Assembly (NCBI RefSeq): GCF_001649575.2 | Contig: NC_051438.1 | Coordinates: forward strand, 27,324,860 to 27,388,859 | Origin: Kryptolebias marmoratus | Lineage: Eukaryota > Chordata > Actinopteri > Cyprinodontiformes > Rivulidae | Length of the DNA: 64,000 bases | Reading direction: 5' to 3' | Shown: positions 50,942 through 60,263 of the stretch, piece by piece | How positions within the stretch are numbered: position 1 is the stretch's first letter | Layout of the letters: each line of letters starts with the position of its first letter | Translations under genes and position numbers: made by a program | The notes under the pieces: generated by a model | Database searches by the model: none | What the model saw: only the letters and a program-made list of their open reading frames with translations | What the model was told of the DNA's origin: nothing

Positions 50942-51156
50942 CAGGTGTTAAACGCTGTTCCTCGGGGGAGGGGTCGTTCTCCTGCATGTTTTAGATGTTT
51001 CTGCTTCAAATCACCTGATTTAAATGGATGACTTGTGGACGTGTTTCTGGAGAACCTGATGATTTGGTGAGGAGGTAATTAAACTGTTTGAATCAGCAGA
51101 AAAACCTAAAACTTCCAGGACAGCGGAGCCTCGAGGCCTGGAGTCTGACCCCCCTG
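50942..51156 (-). repeat. Palindromic hAT-type MITE, subfamily B (in bbs12 5' intron)
   Basis: It is the inverse of the copy at 5642 and ends GGCCTGGAGTCTGACCCCCCTG. The interior keeps GGTGAGGAGGTAATTAAAC and GACTTGTGGACGTG, matching the other copy. Confidence 0.65.
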
Positions 51157-51174
51157 ACTTAAAGGAAAGTGACA

Positions 51175-51425
51175 CAAGTTGTAGCTGTTTTGGTCAAAAT
51201 TTGTAAATGATGCACGACTTCATGATCTCACGAAATCTGTTAGAGCTCAAAGAATGTGTTGAGGACACCTCTCAGCTACTACCACACCAAAATTAGCTCG
51301 ATATTTGTAAAATCAGCTGAGCTTTTCCTGCGTTTGCTGAGGTTTATTAGCTGTGGTGGGCGTCTTGAATAGAGCTGACCCCAAATGTTGACTCAGATGC
51401 TGACGTACATCTAATTAGAGCACTC
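51175..51425 (+). repeat. 'CCATCTTGAATT' family repeat in bbs12 5' intron
   Basis: It contains TCTCAGCTACTACCACACC, TTAGCTCGATATTTGTAAAA, GGCGTCTTGAATAGAGCTGA and GACGTACATCTAATTAG, in the order seen in the other plus-oriented copies. Confidence 0.65.
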
Positions 51426-51481
51426 TACATGAAGATATGAGTGCAAAGTTAACAAACTTTCTTCTTTCTGCAGTTCAGATA

Positions 51482-53350
51482 ATGCTTGGAAGTGCAGTTT
51501 TAAACAGTCGGCAGCATATTGGACTGCAGAGAGTGTCGGCGCTGGCTGAAACGGTACGTTCCTCTGTGGGCCCAAATAAAAAATACAAGTTTATTCAAGA
51601 TGACACAAGTGGGGAGTCGGTTCTGGTCTGCTCGTGTTTTCGCATCATTGAGAGCCTGGAGCCGACATGTGCTGTGGGTCAGCTGGTTCTTGAGACCGTT
51701 CAAGCCCACCATAAGGTCTACCGCTCAGGATCGGGATGCTTGCTGCTTCTCGCAGGAGCATGGAGCCGCGCTGCGCTGGATTGTCTCCACAGAGGAATTT
51801 CAGTAACCAACATAATCTCATTCATGTCTGAGGGGATGGATATATGCCTAGATGTTTGCAAGGAGTCCACAGTTCTGTTCGAAGACCTCGCTGTAACTGG
51901 GAGACGAACTGCCGCACCTCGTGGTGTAGAGAAAACCTTCACCGAGGCTCCTCAGGGGTCCCGCCACATGCAAAGGGCCACAAAGTCTGATGACATGACT
52001 CCTAACATGAGTGTGAGAAGAAAAACGAAACTCAGCAGACATTTCTGTGAGACAACGCTTCACCTGGATGAGCCTGACGTTCCAGGCGTTTCTCACGCCG
52101 CTGAAATGTTGAGCCATGGTTGTGAAGGCTCCATGAAGTTAGTAGTTGAAGCTTTTCAACTTCAGTCAAAGAAGAATCAAGAGCTGAGAAATCCCATGTT
52201 CGACATTTCAAAAGTGATGACTTGTGTTCTGCCTGGTTTACCGGAGGGACGAGCCTGCGTTCTCCACGGTTGTGTTGTTCTTCTGTCTCATGAACAGGTT
52301 TCAGTTGCCCATCAGATAAAAGAGCGACGCCTGAAGGTCGCTTTTATTAACGGGGACCTGACGCATACCTACCGCCATCTTGGCTTTAAAAAGCCTCCGG
52401 GTGTGCAGCCTGTGAGCGAGCGGTCGGTTCCGTCGGGTTCGAGCAAAGAGGACGAATGGTTGGAGAAGGTCGTGGAGGTCTTCCTGAGTCTGGAGGTGAA
52501 CCTGATACTGACCACAGGTCTCGCCTGCGAGTCGCTGATCCAGACCTGTTGTAGGCATCGCATACTGCTGGTGGAAAGAGTCAACTCTCCCGCTTTAAGA
52601 CTAATCGCTAATTCATCCGGAGCTCTTCCGGTGACTTATCCCACACAGCTGAGTGAGCACTGCGTTGGCACCGGGGTGCAGATTTTCATCTGGACGGACC
52701 TGAGCAGCTATGGAAGGAAGCCTGCAGCAGCTGTGAACATTTCCACGGGCGGGGGCGTTGGGCTGGTCACAGCAGTCATCACAAGTTGCGTAGACGGGAA
52801 GCTGCAGGCACTGGAGGACCAGTTCTGGGCCTGTGCTCATCGTTTACACCACGCACTGAAAGACCGGGTCCTCCTGCCCGGTGCTGGGGCCACAGAGATG
52901 CTTTGTATTCATCACCTACAGAAAGCAGCAGAGCGTCACAGCCAGGCGGACGCTGATCGGGCTCAGGAAACTAAAACAGGGACAGCTGCCGGTCTCCACA
53001 GAGGCCATGTGTTGCAGCTGATGGCAGATGGGTTAATAGATTATATAACCACCGTGACGGTCAACGCTGGAAGGTTCTCAGCAGTGGAAGCGAGGACTGT
53101 TGTGAGCCGGCAGCTGCAGAACTTTCACAGAGATCAGATCATGGCAGGGAAGTTCTCACAGCTGGCCTTGGAGGCTGAAGGAGACGCCTCTGCAGATAAA
53201 ACACCAGCGGCGAGAATCTACGATAACCTGAGCGTGAAGCAGGAAGCGTGGAGGAAAGCTTTAGATCTTGTTTTCCTGGTGTTACAGACGGATGCAGAGG
53301 TGATCACAGGCACAGGACGCAAAGGTGAAGACAATCTGATGCTGTTATGA
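51482..53350 (+). CDS. bbs12: Bardet-Biedl syndrome 12 protein (chaperonin-like)
   Basis: A single coding exon of 622 codons. BBS12, with BBS6 and BBS10, forms the chaperonin-like complex that helps assemble the BBSome at the cilium base. The N-terminus MLGSAVLNSRQHIGLQRVSA aligns with mammalian BBS12 (RRHMGLQQLSSFAET). Later matches are SMKLVVEAFQLQ, MFDISKV, CVLPGLPEG, GDLTHTYRHLGF, GLVTAVIT, FWACAHRLHHALKD and VKQEAWRKALDLVFLVLQTD. It has the group II chaperonin fold order, but the nucleotide motif NDGAT is replaced (SGESVLVCS), as expected for this divergent member. The open frame extends 15 codons further to 51437, but a splice acceptor (TTTCTTCTTTCTGCAG, ending 51473) precedes Met at 51482, which fits the family length. 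The human protein is 710 aa, so this copy is shorter, mainly in the variable middle. Confidence 0.95.
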   Translation: MLGSAVLNSRQHIGLQRVSALAETVRSSVGPNKKYKFIQDDTSGESVLVCSCFRIIESLEPTCAVGQLVLETVQAHHKVYRSGSGCLLLLAGAWSRAALDCLHRGISVTNIISFMSEGMDICLDVCKESTVLFEDLAVTGRRTAAPRGVEKTFTEAPQGSRHMQRATKSDDMTPNMSVRRKTKLSRHFCETTLHLDEPDVPGVSHAAEMLSHGCEGSMKLVVEAFQLQSKKNQELRNPMFDISKVMTCVLPGLPEGRACVLHGCVVLLSHEQVSVAHQIKERRLKVAFINGDLTHTYRHLGFKKPPGVQPVSERSVPSGSSKEDEWLEKVVEVFLSLEVNLILTTGLACESLIQTCCRHRILLVERVNSPALRLIANSSGALPVTYPTQLSEHCVGTGVQIFIWTDLSSYGRKPAAAVNISTGGGVGLVTAVITSCVDGKLQALEDQFWACAHRLHHALKDRVLLPGAGATEMLCIHHLQKAAERHSQADADRAQETKTGTAAGLHRGHVLQLMADGLIDYITTVTVNAGRFSAVEARTVVSRQLQNFHRDQIMAGKFSQLALEAEGDASADKTPAARIYDNLSVKQEAWRKALDLVFLVLQTDAEVITGTGRKGEDNLMLL

Positions 53351-53434
53351 TTGATTTAAATCAAAGTGGTGCATAATTTATAAAAAAAATGATTTCATGT
53401 TATGGTTTGACATGCTGTGTTTAATTGTTTTTAA

Positions 53435-53455
53435 AATAAAGATTGTTTGAATAAA
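53435..53455 (+). terminator. bbs12 polyadenylation signals
   Basis: Two AATAAA hexamers at 53435 and 53450, about 90 bases after the stop codon. Confidence 0.65.
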
Positions 53456-53689
53456 ATGCTGCCCAATTTCTACCACTAGGGGGAGACATAGACATTAGAA
53501 ACTTCAAGAGTTTTTTTTTTTTTTTTTTAAGTAAGTAAATTTAATTTTCAGTAACAGGTTTCATTTTTCTATCAAACACAATAAATTGTTTCTGTATTTT
53601 CACAGCAAACAGACTCATGTTCAGAATTAGTTAGATTTGTCAAATATTAAGGACTGAAGGATTTTATTTGTTATAAATATTTTTCCAGT

Positions 53690-53990
53690 ATGTTCAGTTT
53701 TAACAGACATTCATAATATTTATATCAGAGAGTTTCATTGGAATCCATCTAATGGTTTCTGAGATATTTTGCTAACAGACAAACAGCATTGACTTCCATT
53801 AAGGTTTTAAACGAAAGCAGTGTTCTTAAAGTATGTGTTACTTTACTTTTTTACTTTTTTTCATCTACTACCACACCACATTTTAGCTCAGTATCTGTAA
53901 AACTGACTAAATTACAGCAACGTTTGTGTTTTTTAAGAACCATTGGCTGTGGCGGCCATCTTGAATTAGTTTGACTCCCACAGTTAAAAT
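53690..53990 (+). repeat. 'CCATCTTGAATT' family repeat downstream of bbs12
   Basis: It carries TCTGAGATATTTTGCTAACAG, CATCTACTACCACACCACA, TTTAGCTCAGTATCTGTAAA and GGCTGTGGCGGCCATCTTGA in the family order. It is one of the more complete copies. Confidence 0.7.
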
Positions 53991-54790
53991 TAAATAATCG
54001 TAAAACGTTTATCCTGAACTATGTCAAACAGTGCAGTGTGAGAGAGTTTACTCCAGCAGTTTGATTTAAAAAATTCTGAAATGCGGGTACGCACTCAGCG
54101 TAAACAAAGCTTTAATCTGCATAGTTTACCCGACAGATCTGAGCGTGAATACGTTCCTGTGCATCAAAACTGTCAGAGTCCATCCCAGACAGCTCTTCCA
54201 CGGACGTCTCCGTTGTTGACCTGTTTCTGTCGGTGAACAAATTCAACTTTACATTTTTGATTTAAGGACATGTTAATCATGTATGTGAGAAAGACAATTG
54301 TGCAAATTGGTTTTTTTTATTATTATCATTGACCTGTCTTCATGACATTGCAGTGAGTACCTTTAAATTCTTTTTGTTTGGTTGTTAAACTGTCACAACT
54401 CTCGATTTCCTGAAGTTTCACTAAAACAAGGAAACAGATTATGTGACTGATCTGCATGGGTCAGACTGGGTCGTTGTCATTATTTACTCTGTTTTGGCAG
54501 AAAGGCACTCAGATGGACATGCAGTTACTAATTTGAACGTTTATGCACGCTAATGTGGAATGTGACGTGGCCGTGCGTCTCTTCAGTGACAGGATCAGAC
54601 TCTGTGGAACCACTGAAACACGGACTGTTCGCCCTTTACTTGATGAATGAAAACGCTGGTTTCTGTTAAGGTTTCTGCTGCTCTGAGTGGCTGAGAACCA
54701 GCTGCACGTCCCCCTCTCTGTGCCCTTCTCTCTTTTCCCAGCCTCTTCTGGGTTGGCTGGTTAAATTGGCGAGCATTAGTGGGCGTGAGC
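53991..54790. other. Spacer before fgf2
   Basis: No gene or repeat was recognised. It probably holds upstream control sequence of fgf2, but no specific site can be defended. Confidence 0.4.
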
Positions 54791-54791
54791 A

Positions 54792-54793
<2 letters not shown>

Positions 54794-54825
<32 letters not shown>
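54794..54825. repeat. (GT)n microsatellite upstream of fgf2
   Basis: An almost pure GT tract of about 32 bases, some 330 bases before the fgf2 ATG. It may be polymorphic and can form Z-DNA. Confidence 0.9.
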
Positions 54826-54828
<3 letters not shown>

Positions 54829-55155
54829 GAGCTCCTAGGGCGCATGCGAACTGAGGCCCAAAAGGGAAAAGCCTTCATCGGAGATCCAAGCCAGCTGCCC
54901 TGCTTCAAACGCTGCAAGAAGAGAGGGAATCAAACCTGCGTGCACGGCCTCCCCGGGCGAGGAGCCTGCAGGAGTGTCTGGGCTTCAGATTCTCGGGGCT
55001 AAAAGGGAGAGGCAAACTGACCTCTGAGGTGAAGTGGAGTCAGTTTGTGAAGGAGGGGAGGAGGTTGGTGGGAGGCCACAGCGAGGGTCTCTGCGCTTCT
55101 TAAAGGAGGAGGAGGAGGCGACGCAGTTGGCAGGACGCAGGGTGAACAGGAGGAG

Positions 55156-58100
55156 ATGGCCACAGGAGAAATCACAACACTTCCCTCTGGACCTGAAGAC
55201 GGCGGCAGCGGCGGCTTTCCTCCCGGGAGCTTCAAGGAGCCCAAGAGGCTGTACTGTAAAAACGGAGGCTTCTTCCTGAGGATCAAATCCGATGGAGGCG
55301 TGGATGGGATCCGGGAGAAAAACGACCCCCACAGTAAGCGCTTCCAGTCTCCGTATTCTGACTTAGAGCCTCACACAAAGCCTCCTTATGCTCTTTTTTA
55401 AAATATGCAATAGGAAAGTATTAGCAGGGCTTTAAAAGAGGAAGCAAAATGGGAATTTTCCGTCTTCCCGAGGTTTACTCTCCACTCATTCACAGTAATA
55501 ATCTGCGTAGGAAAAGCTCCGGAGAGTCAGGAGTTTCACCTCAGCCCTCAGCTTTTCTTCATCAGTGATGATGTTTTCAGTGAATGTGTTCACTCTGCTG
55601 AGTCACACTGTGGGCTTTATGTCACACAGGACAGCTTTAAAGGTCAGACTAAATGATGATTGGGATTCAGCATTCACACAGTTAGTTTTTTACTCTCTGT
55701 GAAGTTTCAGCCACTAATTTATGAAAAGTTCAGCTCCTTCAGGGGATTTGCTTTTTGTCACGTTTATACTTTAATTACAAATACATTTAAATCTCATCGA
55801 TTCCTTCAAAAACAACGTTCAGCTGCGGGCTCTGTTTTAGCTTCCCTCTGCTACTTTTAGCTACTGTCCTGCTACTTTTAGCTCTCAGCTGGCCTTTTGC
55901 TACTTTTGCTGGCGTTGGTCTAATTTTGGCCTCTTTTAGCTCCTCGTTGGCGCTCTGCTTCTTTTAGCTTTAACAGTTTAGTTTTAGCTCCTTCAGCAAA
56001 CTTTAGCGCATTTTCACAGAACAGTAAATTTCCCTTTTTATGGTAGAAATCAGCCTTGTTATTATTAAAGTAACATCAACTCCGTGTCACTGATGGCTTT
56101 AAAGTGTGTCCTGAAGTTTCATCAGTTGGACGGAGGAGGAGGAGGAGGAGGAAGGCATGTTTTTCTCCCCTCCTGGGGGAACACATGCCTCCTGAAGTTG
56201 CAACATGTCGACCATGTGTGGCCGAACGGATGCTTCACTGGAGCAGTTCGAGGCCCGAGGCGCCGGTTAAACACATACCTGCGATTACAGAGATGGACCT
56301 GATTCTGAGCTGATGTTCGTTTACTCATTAAACAGGAATCAATGTTAATCGTTCAGCTTTTAACCCAAGCAGTTTTTTCCAGTTGCAGTTTTTCTGCATC
56401 AGTGCTCCTTTTGTTAAAGCTCTGATAGACCAGCCAGACTCCAGCGGGACGTTCCTCTAACACAAGGGGGTCAAAATTAAAAATTTGGTCCTAGCCAAGG
56501 GCCGATCACGATCAATATTTATTAAAAATTACATAAATTAATTGGTTTTAGATGCATTATGTCAAATCATTCATATAGAAATATCAATGACCTTTTCCCA
56601 GTTACAGATTATACAGAATTTAGAGCAAACAGACTTTAATGAACNNNNNNNNNNNNNNNNNNNNNNNNNNNNNNNNNNNNNNNNNNNNNAAAACAGACAA
56701 AAACCTGATCATACAGAAATTAAAACTATATATTGTTGGCTTCTAAGTCACTGTCAGAGAAAACTTCACTAATTAGGCTCAGTTTTTTTAAGCAAAATAA
56801 GAATCAGAGACTCGATCTGAACCAGACTGGAGGGCCGGATGAAATGTTACAGAGGGCCCGATCTGGCCCACGGGCCTTGAGTTTGACACGTGTGCTCTAA
56901 CTGAATCATCTCCCTCAGGTTTCTGGGGGTTTTTTAGGTGGATGTTGTCACAAACCTTTTCCGATTAAACTGATCCCCGGACGGCGAGGAGCAGAGTTTC
57001 TCGTCTCTCAGACCTGTTGTAGTTTTTTTTTTTATTCAGGGTAGAACGCCTCTTTGATCCGTTAACCGTACACAGATGTGTCGGGAGCCTTAATGTGGAT
57101 CCGTTTAAAGCGGATCCTCTAATTTACCTCGTCGGGGCCCCCGCTTCCTGTGATCAGATGCTGTCACAACAAACAAAGATGATGGAGAAGATTCTGAAAG
57201 TTAGCTGATAATTACATCGTTTATTCTCCCAGGATGGTCGAACGTTCTGCCTCCAGTTAACTTATTGGAGTTTTAAGCTTTATTTATTTAAATTGTTCAG
57301 TCTTACAGATGCTGTTTGGGTTCATTTAAGGTATTTTTGCACAACTTGTGTGATCCAGATTTGTCAAAACCTGAGCAAGAGTTTGGTTCCCAAAATGCTG
57401 TAAAATTATCCCTAAAATCTCCTTTTTGCATTTATTTTGCAAATGCTTTCATAAAAGAGCTCTTTTGGCAGGAATACAGTGTAAATGTGAGAAATATGAA
57501 TCTGAAATATGAAGTAATTCATAAATACATGGTGTGGGACTTCAGTAACCTCAAACAAACAGTCTTTAAAAATGTTCTTTTACATTTTTTTATTTGCTTT
57601 AAGTCGTGTTTGTTGCTGCAGTCTCTCAAATGTAATTAATCTTTACTTTTTCTTCTAGTGGCCGGCTTTCCTGTGTCCACAAGCAGTCTTTAATTAGACG
57701 CAGCACAGAATAAACCAGGTTATATTAAAGCTTAAACTCTTTTGCGTTCCTGTTCCCAGTAAAGCTGAAGATCCAGGCGACCTCCGTGGGGGAGGTGGTC
57801 ATCAAAGGAGTTTTTGCAAACCGGTATCTAGCAATGAACAGGGATGGACGGCTGTTTGGAGCAGTGAGTATCTTTTCATTCAGAGTTCTTACACTGTAAA
57901 ATAATCCCAGTCCTGGTCGTATCTTATCAGGTTTAAATTAAACAGTTTGAACTAAAAGTTCTTAAACTTCACTGAACTATAGTTTAGTTTCAAATCGCCT
58001 GCTGCTGAAGGTGATAATGTTTCTGCCCGTGTCTGTAGCAAAATACCTGCATCTCATGAACCAGAGGATGGATTTTAATTAAAATCTTCATAAATTATTC

Positions 58101-59079
58101 GCTGGATGTTTGTCCCCAACTGAATAACGTTTGGCGTCAGCCCCATTCAAGATGGCTGCCAGAGCTAATCAACACCATAACAGCTGAAACTTCTCGGTTA
58201 CAGTAAATTCATCAGAAACCACCTGAGGAAACTTTTAGACAGTGACCTCTGAATGAGATCCAAGATGGCCGCTACAACTAACCAACACAAAAATGGCTGC
58301 ACCTCAGTCAGTTTTACAGATATTGAGCTGAAACTTGGAGTGGTGGTAGCTGAGAGTCACCCCCAACAAACACTTTAAGCACCAACAGCAGATCCTGGTC
58401 CTCAGGGTCTCCATCCTGCAGGTTTTCCTTGTTTCTCTGCTCCAACACACCTGATTCAGAGGTTAAATCACCTCTTCATGTTCTGCAGAAGCCTGTTAAT
58501 CACCCATTGATTCATAACAGGTGTGTTGGAGCAGAGGAACAAGGAAAACCTGCAGGACCAGGATTGGACACCCCTGGCCAACAGATTACTCAAAATCAGA
58601 CAAGATGAAGCGTCAGATTCAGCGTGGACAGGAGAGTCATGACTTTTTTCTTCTTCTTTTGGCTCAAAAAGTCCAAATATCACAACTTTACCGTATTGCC
58701 CGCCACCTTCACAGCAGCGGGTGATACTCTAACTCCTGTTAGGAAACAAATGACTCACCTCAGAGTGATTTAGTAAGAAAGTATTTCAGGTTTATTGTCA
58801 TAGAAACCGAAAACTGACATCTTTTCCTAACAAACGAGGTATTAGATGAGTTCTTTTAATTAAACGTTCACGCTTCTTCTTCTGTCCTTCCAGAAACGAG
58901 CGACAGACGAGTGCCACTTCCTGGAGCGCCTGGAGAGCAACAACTACAACACCTACCGCTCCAGAAAGTACCCCACCATGTACGTGGCACTGAAGCGGAC
59001 TGGTCAGTACAAGTCCGGGAGCAAAACCGGGCCGGGTCAGAAGGCCATACTCTTCCTTCCCATGTCGGCCAAGTGCTAA
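55156..59079 (+). CDS. fgf2: Fibroblast growth factor 2
   Basis: Three exons join to 155 codons plus TAA, exactly the length of the 18-kDa FGF2 form: 55156-55333, 57760-57863, 58894-59079. The middle exon is 104 bases, as in mammals. Key stretches: MATGEITTLPSGPEDGGSGG, FKEPKRLYCKNGGFFLRI (heparin/receptor region), VFANRYLAMNRDGRL, LESNNYNTYRSRKY, ALKRTGQYKSGSKTGPGQKA and the C-terminus LFLPMSAKC. No signal peptide is present, as expected for this unconventionally secreted mitogen of mesoderm, vessel and neural cells. The beta-trefoil core appears intact. The ATG is chosen because it matches the family N-terminus. Upstream, the frame is open back to TGA at 55048 (Gly-rich, 35 codons) but has no in-frame CTG. 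It converges with nudt6. Confidence 0.97.
55850..56000 (+). repeat. Degenerate 'CTACTTTTAGCT' tandem in fgf2 intron 1
   Basis: The motif GCTACTTTTAGCT/CTCTTTTAGCT recurs irregularly at least six times over about 150 bases. This looks like an old minisatellite. Confidence 0.5.
56130..56153 (+). repeat. (GGA)n tract in fgf2 intron 1
   Basis: A short purine microsatellite of about eight GGA units. Confidence 0.75.
56462..56894. mobile_element. hAT/Charlie-like non-autonomous element, copy 2 (fgf2 intron 1)
   Basis: Flanking CTCTAAC is repeated exactly at 56455-56461 and 56895-56901, consistent with an 8-base hAT target duplication with one change. Ends resemble inverted repeats (GGGGGTCAAAATT and GAGTTTGACACGTG). 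Internal blocks (GATCAATATTTATTAAA, CCTTTTCCCAGTTACAGATT, GATCTGGCCCACGGGCC) are shared with the copy at 41461-42066. It contains a small N gap. Confidence 0.8.
56645..56689. other. Assembly gap (45 N)
   Basis: The unknown bases fall inside the hAT-like element in fgf2 intron 1 and do not touch coding sequence. Confidence 0.99.
58025..58372 (-). repeat. 'CCATCTTGAATT' family repeats in fgf2 intron 2
   Basis: Two joined partial units in minus orientation: CATTCAAGATGGCTGCCAGAGC near 58144 and GAGATCCAAGATGGCCGCTAC near 58255, followed by AGATATTGAGCTGAAACTTGG and GTGGTGGTAGCTGAGAGTC. Confidence 0.65.
58385..58576. repeat. Palindromic MITE, subfamily A (fgf2 intron 2)
   Basis: The right end GGACCAGGATTGGACACCCCTG and both complementary halves are present; about ten bases of the left end are missing. 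It abuts the preceding repeat. Confidence 0.7.
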
Positions 59080-59340
59080 TCAGGGATCCGAGCTCTTCAC
59101 TGAAGCGCCGAAGGAGAAGATGTGAAGCCAACGACAACAGTATTCCATAACCTAAAATAGCTGTGACTCATGACTGTTTGATGAGTTTTTTAATGTTGGG
59201 TCGGTGCCACATTTTCAGACCCGATGAAACCAGGACTTCCCTGGAGTCTGACGGCCACCGTCGAGCAGCAGGAGCCCGGTCCCGTCTGCCCTCTGAACCA
59301 AACAGCTTGTTTAAGCGTCCATCTTTGCCCGTCTGGTGCC

Positions 59341-59346
59341 ATTAAA
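59341..59346 (+). terminator. Candidate fgf2 polyadenylation signal
   Basis: The ATTAAA variant lies 260 bases after the stop codon. FGF2 mRNAs usually have long 3' UTRs with several sites, so later sites are likely too. Confidence 0.4.
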
Positions 59347-59410
59347 GATTAAACGTTAGAGCCAGGGATGTTCTGATCACTAACCTGCAGTTTAACGCCT
59401 CAGTCTAAAG

Positions 59411-59581
59411 CAGGAGTGGGCACCATCCTGCAGGTTTTACTTGTTTCTCTGCTTAAATCACCTCTTCTTGTCCTGCAGAAGCCTGTTAATCACCCATTGA
59501 TTCAGATCAGGTGTGTTGGAGCAGAGGAACAAGGAAAACCTGCAGGATGGAGGCCCTGAGGACCAGGATTGCCCACCCCTG
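59411..59581. repeat. Palindromic MITE, subfamily A, with 8-base target duplication
   Basis: The copy runs CAGGAGTGGGCAC to GCCCACCCCTG. The flanks GTCTAAAG (59403-59410) and GTTTAGAG (59582-59589) agree in six of eight positions, supporting a hAT-type origin for this family. It lies between the convergent fgf2 and nudt6 ends. Confidence 0.75.
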
Positions 59582-59923
59582 GTTTAGAGCTTTTACATTT
59601 TACCAGTTTATTTATTTTCTACTTAAGAAAGTCGTTTTACTCCCAAACTATTGGCTAAAATGATCAAAACAGTAGCTAAATAGATCAAATTAGGAGCAAA
59701 AAAAGTCGATTTCAGAGATCAACATTTTTGAAGGAATCGAAGAGATTTCTCTGAGAATTTGTTTTGTAAATATAGTTCAATGATTCAAAAACTATAATAG
59801 TTACAGAAACCTAAAGTCCCAGCACACTCCCAACTGAGCTGAATGTTTCCATAAACGAAGGGTTAAAATAGCACAAAGTCTGCAGAAGTAGTTTGACTGC
59901 AAAGATGTTTGCAGAGCTCAGAT

Positions 59924-59929
59924 TTTATT
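59924..59929 (-). terminator. Candidate nudt6 polyadenylation signal
   Basis: AATAAA on the minus strand, about 335 bases after the nudt6 stop. Confidence 0.4.
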
Positions 59930-60263
59930 CTTTAAAAGCTTACTGGATGCAAATGAAGCTTCCAGTTTTATAATTATGATAACAATGTACCTGTAAAATC
60001 TGAAATCTGTGCAAAGAAGGCATTTCATTTGATCCGATTTTACCCATTCATTTAATAAGGCAGCAGTAAATATTATTTATACCAGCTGCTACAGTTAGTT
60101 TCAGCTGAGCTGTACTAATACCTTCATGTATCAAGGGATAAATCCTTCAGAGCAGCTGTGGACTCAGAATGAGGCCATTTAAAGTGTTAAAAACATTAAC
60201 CCTAACCCTGCAGCACCAGATCAGAAATCCACTTTCCTCCCGCCCTAACCTCGAACCCAGGCT

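Noticed and set aside
54985..55332. 115-codon minus-strand frame over fgf2 exon 1
   Set aside because: Pro/Ser/Leu-rich antisense shadow of the GC-rich fgf2 first exon and its 5' UTR.
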